From Spirosoma foliorum (lineage in GTDB: Bacteria; Bacteroidota; Bacteroidia; Cytophagales; Spirosomataceae): 64,000 nt of DNA. The notes below the pieces were generated by a model that ran no database searches, was not told the origin of the DNA, and was given only the letters and a program-made list of their open reading frames with translations. Shown piece by piece: positions 44,024 to 50,861 of this stretch. Location of the stretch: positions 434,001 through 498,000 of the forward strand of contig NZ_CP059732.1 in NCBI RefSeq assembly GCF_014117325.1, read 5' to 3'. Both the position numbers and the translations under genes were made by a program. Numbering within the stretch: the stretch's first letter is position 1; each line of letters begins with the position of its first letter.

Positions 44024-47000
44024 ATGAAAAAACTACTTATTCTGATTGGGCTGGCAACTGTCTTTGCCCAATGCGCCCGCCAGTCGGCTCCTAACACGAG
44101 TGTCCGACAAGAATCGGCGAATCAACGCGGGGCCAAGCTGGGCAAAGCCACCCCCCGCCGAATAGAAATTCTGTTTCTAGGTGATAACGGCCATCATAAA
44201 CCGATCGAGCGCGTGCCGGAAATTATGGCTGCACTGGGTGATAAAGGCATCAATTTCACCTACACCGATAAGTTGGAGGATCTGAATACGGAGAATCTAA
44301 ATAAATATGACGGTTTGCTTATTTACGCCAACTGGGATAGTATCCCGAAACCGCAGGAAAAAGCAATGCTGGATTATGTGGCATCCGGGAAAGGGATAAT
44401 TCCAGTGCATTGCGCGTCGTGGTGTTTCCGGAATTCGACGGAATACGTTGATAAAGTGGTAGGTGGGCAATTCTGGCGGCATCGGATGGACACCATTCAA
44501 ACTCGCTTTACGCAACCAAACAACCCAATTGTAGCGGGTTTACCGTCATTCAAAGCCTATGACGAAACGTATCTGCACAGCCATTTACAAGCCGACAACA
44601 ACGTGTTGGCAGTCCGGGAAATTAAAGCCGATCAGGAAAAGGACAAGCCAGGCGTTAAGGAAGAACCTTACACCTGGACACGTCAATACGGAAAAGGCCG
44701 CGTGTTTTACACGGCCTATGGTCACGATGAACGCACCTGGCTCCAGCCTGGTTTTCAGCAATTGCTGGAACGAGGTATTCTTTGGGCGGTGGGTGATGAG
44801 GTCAAAAAGCTACACGACGACTTAAAGCCGCAGGCATTTACGTATCATGAAGCGAACTTGCCAAACTACGAAAAGCGCCCTGGAGCTCAGTTAGAGCAAA
44901 ATCCACTTTCGCCTGAAGAGTCGATGAAGCACATTCAGGTGCCGGTTGATTTTACGCTCGATCTGTTTGCGCATGAACCCAACGTCATGCACCCCATTGC
45001 GATGGCCTGGGATGAACGGGGACGGCTTTATGCCCTCATTACCAAAGATTATCCTAACGAGCGCAAGCCCGAAGGTGGTTCTGATTACATCGTTATTTGC
45101 GAAGACACCGACAAAGACGGGAAAGCCGATAAGTTTACCAACTTTGCCGAAGGGCTAAGTATTCCGACAGGTATGGCCTTCGGTAATGGCGGTCTATATG
45201 TTTCGCAAGCGCCACACATGCTGTTTTTACAGGACACGAATGGTGATGACAAAGCCGACGTGAAAAAGATTGTTTTCACTGGTTTTGGCACCTTTGATAC
45301 ACATGCTGGACCAAGCAACCTGCATTACGGTTTCGATAACTGGATTTGGGGAAGCGTGGGCTATTCTGGTTTCAAAGGGAAAGTTGGTGCCGATAGCGTT
45401 AAGTTCAGTCAGGGCTTCTTCCGGTTCAAGCCCGATGGATCGAAGCTTGAATACATGACCAGCACCTCGAACAACACCTGGGGACTAGGCCTACAGGAAA
45501 CCGGTGATATTTTCGGTTCGACAGCTAACAACTCGCACGGCTGGTACATGGCTATTCCCAACCAGTATTTTCATGGGGCTCCGCATCTCCGCGAAAATGG
45601 TAGCCGCAGCACCGATACGCACAAAGACATGAAACCCATTACGGTAAAAGTGCGGCAGGTTGACGTGTTTGGTGGATTCACGGCTGCAGCGGGGCATAAT
45701 TTTTACACCGCTCGTGCTTTCCCGAAAAAATACTGGAACAATATCGCTTTCGTCGCTGAACCAACGGGGCACATTTTGCACCAGAACGTGATGCAGAAAA
45801 ACGGCACCAATTTCGAAGACGCGGAAGGGTTTAACCTGATGGCCGGGGCCGACGAATGGTTTGCACCGGTATTTGCCGAAGTTGGGCCCGACGGCGCAGT
45901 TTGGGTAGTTGACTGGTATAGTTACATTATCCAGCACAACCCGACACCTAAAGGAGCAACCAATGGATCGGGTAACGCTTACGAAACGCCACTTCGCGAT
46001 TTCACTCACGGTCGAATTTACCGCGTTGGTTACAAAAACGCACCCGCTTATACACCAATGACGTTGAGCAAAGACCGCCCAGCGGAATTGGTTGCTGCTT
46101 TGAAAAACACGAATATGTTCTGGCGGATGACGGCTCAGCGGCTGCTCATCGAACGGAATAATAAAGACGTAGTGCCACAACTAATTGCGTTGGTCAATGA
46201 GCAGTCTCTCGATGAAATTGGCAATAATCCGGCGGCAATTCACGCCCTATGGACATTAAAAGGCTTACATGCATTGGATGGATCTGATCAAAATGCCACG
46301 GTTGCAGTTACAAAGGCGCTGAAACATCCGTCGGCACCCGTTCGGAAAACCGCGATTCAGGTAATGCCAGCTACTCCAGAAGTGGCGAATGCATTATTAG
46401 CCTCTAATTCGTTGACTGATACGGAGCCATTAGTCGTACTAAATACACTGTTGAAATTGTCTGAAATGCCACAAAGTCAGGCTACGCAGCAGGCTATTCT
46501 GGCCCGACTGGAAAAAGCAACAGAGGTTAACGACCGTTGGTTGCCCGAGGCATTTGCGGCTGTTCTGACCAGCCAGGACGGGAGATTGCTGAAGGCTTAT
46601 ATGAAGCAGATCACGACGAACGCACCTGCAGCTCATGATATGACCGCTCACAATCATGCCGCTATGGAAAAAGCGCCTATAGCTGCTACGACTTCTGCGG
46701 CAACACAGGCGGTCTCCTCATCGAATCTGCCTGATCTTGTGGTGGCCGCAATTCGGACTACGCCAGAGTCGCCTTTTGTTCGCGAGGGTGCCCGCCTGTT
46801 TGTAGATGTAAAAAACAACGGTGGAGTCGCTATCCCTGAAGGAACGGTTATCCCCTTGTCGCTTCGTATTGAAGGACCTAAAGGCGCTGCTGAAGGAGCA
46901 AAAATTGACTTTGTGAGCGTGACTCACAATACGGGCATCAAACCCGGCGAAACCGTCACGATCAGCAAGTCGAACAATGGCCCCTGGGTTGGTGATATGG

Positions 47001-47821
47001 GTGTAAACTTTGAGCGGGCTGGACAATATACCATTACAGTTATGCTCGATCGCGAGAACAAAATTGCGGAAGGCAACGAGCAAAACAACAATGCTACCCA
47101 TACGCTCATCTACCGGGCTCCCCAAAGCCTGAGCGCCTACGCGCTCGAACGAGCTACCCGGAGTTATGCATCGGTTGCTCCTGTCGATTCTGTTATTGCT
47201 TTACTCCGGCAGAGTCAGAAAGTAGCACCAGCACAGGGAGAAGCTATTGTAAAAGGCGCATCGGAAGGCTGGAATTTGAAACAAAAAGCTACGGTTCAAG
47301 ATGCCGATAAGTCATTCCTGGCTAGTTTGAGCAATTCTGTTTCGAACGAAAATCGGGAACGTCTGAGCCGCCTTTATGAAGCGTGGGGTATTACGAAAGA
47401 AGCCCCAGTCGATCCGAATGTGGAAGTGGTGCGGATGAAAACGGTACGTGAAGAAATGCGTTACGATAAAAAAGAATTTACCGTTACGGCAGGAAAACAA
47501 GTTGAGATCGTACTGGAAAACCCCGATGCCATGCAGCACAATCTGGTGATCGGTAAGCCTAAAAGCATGGAGATCATTGGCGCAGCTGCCGATAAGATGA
47601 TCACGGCTAAAGACGGAGCGGAGAAGAACTACGTACCGTCAATTGCACAGGTGATTGCAGCCACGCCATTGGTCAATCCTGATCAAACGTATCGGCTCAA
47701 ATTCACAGCTCCAACAACCCCCGGCGATTATCCATTCGTTTGCACATTCCCCGGTCACTGGCGGATTATGAATGGTGTTATGAGGGTTACGAAAGCAGCG
47801 CAGAGCATGAATGCGAAATAA
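44024..47821 (+). CDS. Multidomain exported protein: ThuA, PVC-type beta-propeller, HEAT, CARDB, cupredoxin
   Basis: A 1265-residue exported protein (leader to about residue 16, AQC follows). Domains: ThuA (about 48-260, IEILFLGDNGHHKP, IIPVHCASWCF), a six-bladed propeller of the PVC-type dehydrogenase kind (about 300-670, MHPIAMAWDERGRLYAL, DTDKDGKADKF), HEAT-like helices (about 680-860), a CARDB Ig-like domain (about 901-1030) and a C-terminal azurin-like cupredoxin (about 1132-1255) with copper ligands in MQHN and CTFPGHWRIM. Relatives usually have a cytochrome c with CxxCH after the propeller; no CxxCH exists here. The copper domain may take electrons from a sugar-oxidising propeller. Last gene of the isomerase-oxidoreductase operon, suggesting periplasmic 3-keto-glycoside metabolism. 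Confidence 0.88.
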   Translation: MKKLLILIGLATVFAQCARQSAPNTSVRQESANQRGAKLGKATPRRIEILFLGDNGHHKPIERVPEIMAALGDKGINFTYTDKLEDLNTENLNKYDGLLIYANWDSIPKPQEKAMLDYVASGKGIIPVHCASWCFRNSTEYVDKVVGGQFWRHRMDTIQTRFTQPNNPIVAGLPSFKAYDETYLHSHLQADNNVLAVREIKADQEKDKPGVKEEPYTWTRQYGKGRVFYTAYGHDERTWLQPGFQQLLERGILWAVGDEVKKLHDDLKPQAFTYHEANLPNYEKRPGAQLEQNPLSPEESMKHIQVPVDFTLDLFAHEPNVMHPIAMAWDERGRLYALITKDYPNERKPEGGSDYIVICEDTDKDGKADKFTNFAEGLSIPTGMAFGNGGLYVSQAPHMLFLQDTNGDDKADVKKIVFTGFGTFDTHAGPSNLHYGFDNWIWGSVGYSGFKGKVGADSVKFSQGFFRFKPDGSKLEYMTSTSNNTWGLGLQETGDIFGSTANNSHGWYMAIPNQYFHGAPHLRENGSRSTDTHKDMKPITVKVRQVDVFGGFTAAAGHNFYTARAFPKKYWNNIAFVAEPTGHILHQNVMQKNGTNFEDAEGFNLMAGADEWFAPVFAEVGPDGAVWVVDWYSYIIQHNPTPKGATNGSGNAYETPLRDFTHGRIYRVGYKNAPAYTPMTLSKDRPAELVAALKNTNMFWRMTAQRLLIERNNKDVVPQLIALVNEQSLDEIGNNPAAIHALWTLKGLHALDGSDQNATVAVTKALKHPSAPVRKTAIQVMPATPEVANALLASNSLTDTEPLVVLNTLLKLSEMPQSQATQQAILARLEKATEVNDRWLPEAFAAVLTSQDGRLLKAYMKQITTNAPAAHDMTAHNHAAMEKAPIAATTSAATQAVSSSNLPDLVVAAIRTTPESPFVREGARLFVDVKNNGGVAIPEGTVIPLSLRIEGPKGAAEGAKIDFVSVTHNTGIKPGETVTISKSNNGPWVGDMGVNFERAGQYTITVMLDRENKIAEGNEQNNNATHTLIYRAPQSLSAYALERATRSYASVAPVDSVIALLRQSQKVAPAQGEAIVKGASEGWNLKQKATVQDADKSFLASLSNSVSNENRERLSRLYEAWGITKEAPVDPNVEVVRMKTVREEMRYDKKEFTVTAGKQVEIVLENPDAMQHNLVIGKPKSMEIIGAAADKMITAKDGAEKNYVPSIAQVIAATPLVNPDQTYRLKFTAPTTPGDYPFVCTFPGHWRIMNGVMRVTKAAQSMNAK

Positions 47822-47841
47822 GAATTTCGTGAATCGATAGT

Positions 47842-47874
47842 AAACCTATAAGGTCTTCAAGACCTTATAGGTTT
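47842..47874. repeat. 16-bp perfect palindrome downstream of the ThuA gene
   Basis: AAACCTATAAGGTCTT (47842-47857) pairs perfectly with 47859-47874 around a single C. First of three hairpins in a row after the operon. Confidence 0.85.
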
Positions 47875-47880
47875 GAAAGT

Positions 47881-47917
47881 AAAAGGGTGGCAATCAAGTC
47901 CTGATTGCCACCCTTTT
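47881..47917. terminator. Hairpin, probable terminator of the sugar operon
   Basis: AAAAGGGTGGCAATCA (47881-47896) pairs with TGATTGCCACCCTTTT (47902-47917), 16 perfect pairs and a 5-base loop, with T4 at the end on both strands. Confidence 0.8.
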
Positions 47918-47923
47918 GACTAG

Positions 47924-48007
47924 TTTTTTGTCATCCCGACGTCAGGAGGGATCTTCGGCAACTGGTTATTTACCGAAGATCCCTCCTGACGTTGGGATGA
48001 CAAAAAA
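47924..48007. repeat. Dispersed hairpin, copy 3 (35-bp arms)
   Basis: Arms 47924-47958 and 47973-48007 match at 34 of 35 positions, spacer 14 bases. The arm begins TTTTTTGTCATCCCGACG and continues with TCAGGAGGGATCTTCGG. Same family as 15248-15327, differing by a few bases in the arm and wholly in the loop. Confidence 0.9.
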
Positions 48008-48066
48008 ATAACATTATAAATAACTGACAATCAGCGGATAATTTTAGGCTCTATCCATTATTCACG

Positions 48067-48981
48067 TTATTTACCTGTTGATTCATCGGGCGATAAAAGC
48101 GCGGAAGGTGGCACCTGAATCATAAAGTCGCTGCCTTTGCCCACTTCACTTTTTACCCAGATTGTCCACTTATGCGACTGAATAATTCGCTGGACATAAC
48201 TCAAGCCTAAGCCAAACCCCTTTACACTAGGTTGATTCCGATCATGCACCCGGAAAAAAGGCTGGAAAATCTGAGCCACTAATTTAGGAGGAATCCCAAC
48301 GCCCCGATCGCGCACCGTAATCGTGAGGCCATCGGTATTGGTTTTGGTAAGTAACGTAATCTGGGGTTCTTCTGAGCTATATTTTATGGCATTATCCAGA
48401 AGGTTATACAGTACGTTGGTGAAGTGCAGACGATCGGCCAGGATATGGGTATCATTACCCGACAAATTCAGCGTTAGGTAATCGCCATGCCGTTCGGCTA
48501 CTGATCGAAGAAGTTGATGAACCTGAATGGGCTCTGGGTTTAAAATGAGCGTATTCCGATCGGCACGGGCCAGCGTCAACATAGTTTCGACCTGGTGCTG
48601 GAGCCGTTCGGTTTCTTCCCGGATAATACGAACGTATTTCTCTGTGCGTTCAGGCTGATTGCGGGCTATCGGGGAGTCAAGAATATCGGCAGCCATCCGA
48701 ATCGCCGTGATAGGCGACTGAAATTCATGGACAATGGAGTGGAGTACCTCGGTCTGAACAACTGGTTGCTGTTGTCGCCGAAGAAACCACCAGACCAGAT
48801 AGCCTATCAATATCTGCGTGATCAGGATCAATCCAAGTAGACCCAACCATCGGAATGAAGATGATATAGGGGAGGATGTTGCTGATACTGATGTCCAGTT
48901 TCCGTAGAACACTATACCAATGATAATGACTAGCAGAAACGTAAGAGCGGATAGCGGATAGACAATAGAACGACGCAGCAT
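48067..48981 (-). CDS. Membrane sensor histidine kinase without a periplasmic domain
   Basis: A 304-residue kinase. Two membrane helices (about 8-26 and 46-66) enclose only some 20 residues, so there is no sensor domain outside and sensing is likely within the membrane. The dimerisation box SIVHEFQSPITAI carries His85, the N box is LLDNAIKYSS, and G boxes are DRGVGIP and GFGLGLSYV. All catalytic parts are intact. No response regulator gene is adjacent, so it is an orphan kinase. It may pair with a regulator elsewhere. Confidence 0.92.
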   Translation of the reverse strand: MLRRSIVYPLSALTFLLVIIIGIVFYGNWTSVSATSSPISSSFRWLGLLGLILITQILIGYLVWWFLRRQQQPVVQTEVLHSIVHEFQSPITAIRMAADILDSPIARNQPERTEKYVRIIREETERLQHQVETMLTLARADRNTLILNPEPIQVHQLLRSVAERHGDYLTLNLSGNDTHILADRLHFTNVLYNLLDNAIKYSSEEPQITLLTKTNTDGLTITVRDRGVGIPPKLVAQIFQPFFRVHDRNQPSVKGFGLGLSYVQRIIQSHKWTIWVKSEVGKGSDFMIQVPPSALLSPDESTGK

Positions 48982-49086
48982 AACGCTGTCTTTTTATGGG
49001 TTAGTAGGCAACCAAAAGCCAACAAACAGACTACATGAACGCATGCGTAAATGTATAGCCTAAAACGCAATAATTGATAACAAAAA

Positions 49087-49106
49087 AAGCCCGTTTTTAC
49101 GGGCTT
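49087..49106 (-). terminator. Rho-independent terminator of the H1-like gene
   Basis: AAGCCCGT (49087-49094) pairs with ACGGGCTT (49099-49106), loop TTTT, followed by T7 on the minus strand. It lies 29 bases after the stop at 49136. Confidence 0.85.
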
Positions 49107-49135
49107 ATAGTAAAATCTGGTATTAATTGAGGCTT

Positions 49136-49609
49136 TTAGGCAGCTTCAGTTGTTGTTTCTGCCGGAGTTGATGTTGCTGGCGTAGTTGCTTTGGGCCGTG
49201 GGGCGCGTGCCGTTTTCGGTGCGGCTGGTTTAGGTGCAGGAGCTGGCTTGCGGGTAGCACGAGGAGTAGTTGCAGGTGCTGGAGTTGCATCAGATACAAC
49301 TTCTTTTACGGCAGTCGCTGCTTTTTTCGCTGTGCGTTTGGCATTTTTAGCGGCTTTATCAGCGTTTTTCTTCGCTTTGGCAGCGTCTTTTTTGACCTTC
49401 TTTTCCGCTGCTTTAGCAGGCTTGGCGGCTTTTGTTTCAGCCTTATGCATCAATTTCGCCAGTTTCTTCGCCAGTTTGTCCGCCGATTTCTCAATGGACT
49501 TCTTCATTTTTTTTGTGGCGGCACCGGCTTCGCTGAGCTTACTTTCAATTGAACTAAGAATTTCCGAGCTAAGCGACTTCTGCTTGGTTTTTAGGGTTTT
49601 GTTGGCCAT
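49136..49609 (-). CDS. Histone H1-like Lys/Ala/Pro-rich protein
   Basis: A 157-residue very basic protein. The N-terminal 60 residues (MANKTLKTKQKSLSSEIL) are helical, the middle is a run of Lys-Ala repeats (AKKLAKLMHKAETKAAKPAK), and the tail is Pro/Ala/Thr-rich (PAPAPKPAAPKTARAP). It resembles eukaryotic H1 C-terminal tails and AlgP/Hc1-type bacterial proteins, which bind and compact DNA. The start at 49607-49609 is chosen; an 18-codon upstream extension is AT-rich and unlike the protein. It lies downstream of the RNA methyltransferase on the same strand, about 75 bases away. Confidence 0.8.
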   Translation of the reverse strand: MANKTLKTKQKSLSSEILSSIESKLSEAGAATKKMKKSIEKSADKLAKKLAKLMHKAETKAAKPAKAAEKKVKKDAAKAKKNADKAAKNAKRTAKKAATAVKEVVSDATPAPATTPRATRKPAPAPKPAAPKTARAPRPKATTPATSTPAETTTEAA

Positions 49610-49684
49610 TTGTTCTGTATGAAAAAAATTTACAAAGAAATACGAATTTTTAATGACAATCAAAAGCCCAATGTTAAGTTTTCG

Positions 49685-50209
49685 TTATCTTTTTTGGAGG
49701 AAATCCCAGCAGACAATCCCTGCTGTAACGGCAATATTAAGCGAGTGCTTTGTGCCAAACTGAGGAATCTCAAGTACTACATCAGCCAACTGCACAACCT
49801 CATCCCGAACACCTGTCACTTCGTTACCCAACACAAAAGCGTAGCGTTTGTTTGGTTCAGGCGAAAAATTGCTGAGTGAAGTGCTTCCTTCGACCTGTTC
49901 AACGGCAGCTACAACCCAGCCATCGATCTGTAACGCCTGTACTAAAGCAACTACATCGGAGGTGTGTTCCCAGTTTACCGACTCGGTAGCCCCAAGGGCT
50001 GTTTTCGTAATATCGCGATGAGGGGGTTGGCCTGTAATGCCGCACAGATACAATTTAGACGCTCTGAAAGCATCGGCTGTTCTAAATACAGATCCAACAT
50101 TATTCAGGCTTCGGATATCGTCTAAAATCAGGCAGTATGGAAATTTATCAGCGTCTTTAAATTCATCGACAGAGAGCCGATTAAGTTCATCAAGGGTAAG
50201 TTTACGCAT
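49685..50209 (-). CDS. SpoU/TrmH family RNA 2'-O-methyltransferase
   Basis: A 174-residue SPOUT-fold methyltransferase that methylates a ribose in tRNA or rRNA. Motif 1 LNNVGSVFRTADAF, motif 2 FVLGNEVTGV and motif 3 IPQFGTKHSLNIAVTAGIV are intact; the knot-forming Asn and Ser-Leu-Asn are present. It lacks the N-terminal RNA-binding extension of TrmB/RlmB, so the target is uncertain. It overlaps the PH-domain gene by 8 bases and forms an operon with it. Confidence 0.9.
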   Translation of the reverse strand: MRKLTLDELNRLSVDEFKDADKFPYCLILDDIRSLNNVGSVFRTADAFRASKLYLCGITGQPPHRDITKTALGATESVNWEHTSDVVALVQALQIDGWVVAAVEQVEGSTSLSNFSPEPNKRYAFVLGNEVTGVRDEVVQLADVVLEIPQFGTKHSLNIAVTAGIVCWDFLQKR

Positions 50210-50756
50210 TATTCTGTTTCAAATTATTCTGTAACAATTGCTGAATGTCGCGCAAGGCGTCGCGTATTTCAGTGAGAAGTGTCTGATCTGTATCAGCAGG
50301 TTTCTGGCTGCTCCGGGTAGCAATTAATCGTTGACGTTGCTCAATGATATGTGTGCGGAAATTCTGAGCGTCGATGATCCCGATCAATTCCATATCGTGT
50401 GCCTGATTAGGGCTTTGCCCGGCGGTTTCAAATTTCAAAATGCATAGATCGAAATACCGGAGTAGCGGACCAGCTACAAAGGTAACGTCCTGAATGTTTT
50501 CGAGCGGAATCGTTTTTTCGACCTGCACTAGAATTCCCTTTTTAAAGCGTAATGACCGTTCCGATAACTCGCATTCGAGGTTATGAAAATAGTGTCGGCT
50601 CCACCATTGGCCTACGCCTAAAAACCAGATTGGAAGTAGCAAAATGCCAACAACTGTAATGGCCATAAAAAAGGCTATGTACAAAAGCAGATAGGTTCGG
50701 ATAATAGGATTGAAGCTAACTTTCAACGGGAGAGTGAGTTCGGGCTGGGAGTTCAT
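50202..50756 (-). CDS. Bacterial PH-domain membrane protein (YdbS-like)
   Basis: A 184-residue protein. A pair of hydrophobic helices (about 20-50, YLLLYIAFFMAITVVGILLL) is followed by a bPH_2 domain (PF03703) with CELSERSLRFKKGILVQVEKT and LENIQDVTFVAGPLLRYFDL, the signature of YdbS/YdbT proteins. A charged helical tail follows. It begins the operon with the RNA methyltransferase; the functional link is unclear. It is divergent from mutS, about 105 bases between the start codons. Confidence 0.85.
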   Translation of the reverse strand: MNSQPELTLPLKVSFNPIIRTYLLLYIAFFMAITVVGILLLPIWFLGVGQWWSRHYFHNLECELSERSLRFKKGILVQVEKTIPLENIQDVTFVAGPLLRYFDLCILKFETAGQSPNQAHDMELIGIIDAQNFRTHIIEQRQRLIATRSSQKPADTDQTLLTEIRDALRDIQQLLQNNLKQNNA

Positions 50757-50829
50757 AAAAGGCGAGTTAGTTTAGCGGAGAAGGCCTATAATAACGCTGG
50801 AAAGTAGCCATATTTTCGCCAAAAAACAC

Positions 50830-50837
50830 TATTTTTG
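50830..50837 (+). promoter_or_regulatory. Bacteroidota -7 box for mutS
   Basis: TATTTTTG is an exact match to TAnnTTTG. It covers the first possible TTG start (50835-50837), so transcription would begin near 50843 and translation at the later GTG at 50862. Confidence 0.55.
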
Positions 50838-50861
50838 TTTACGACAATCCAACAGAAATCA

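Noticed and set aside
44024..47821. HCASWC as a haem-binding CxxCH
   Set aside because: The order is Cys-Ala-Ser-Trp-Cys followed by Phe, not His, and it lies in the ThuA domain. No CxxCH occurs anywhere in the protein.
49191..49622. 143-residue hydrophobic protein on the plus strand
   Set aside because: It is the antisense of the Lys/Ala repeats of the H1-like gene; AAG/GCC repeats read backwards give Phe/Ala/Leu runs.
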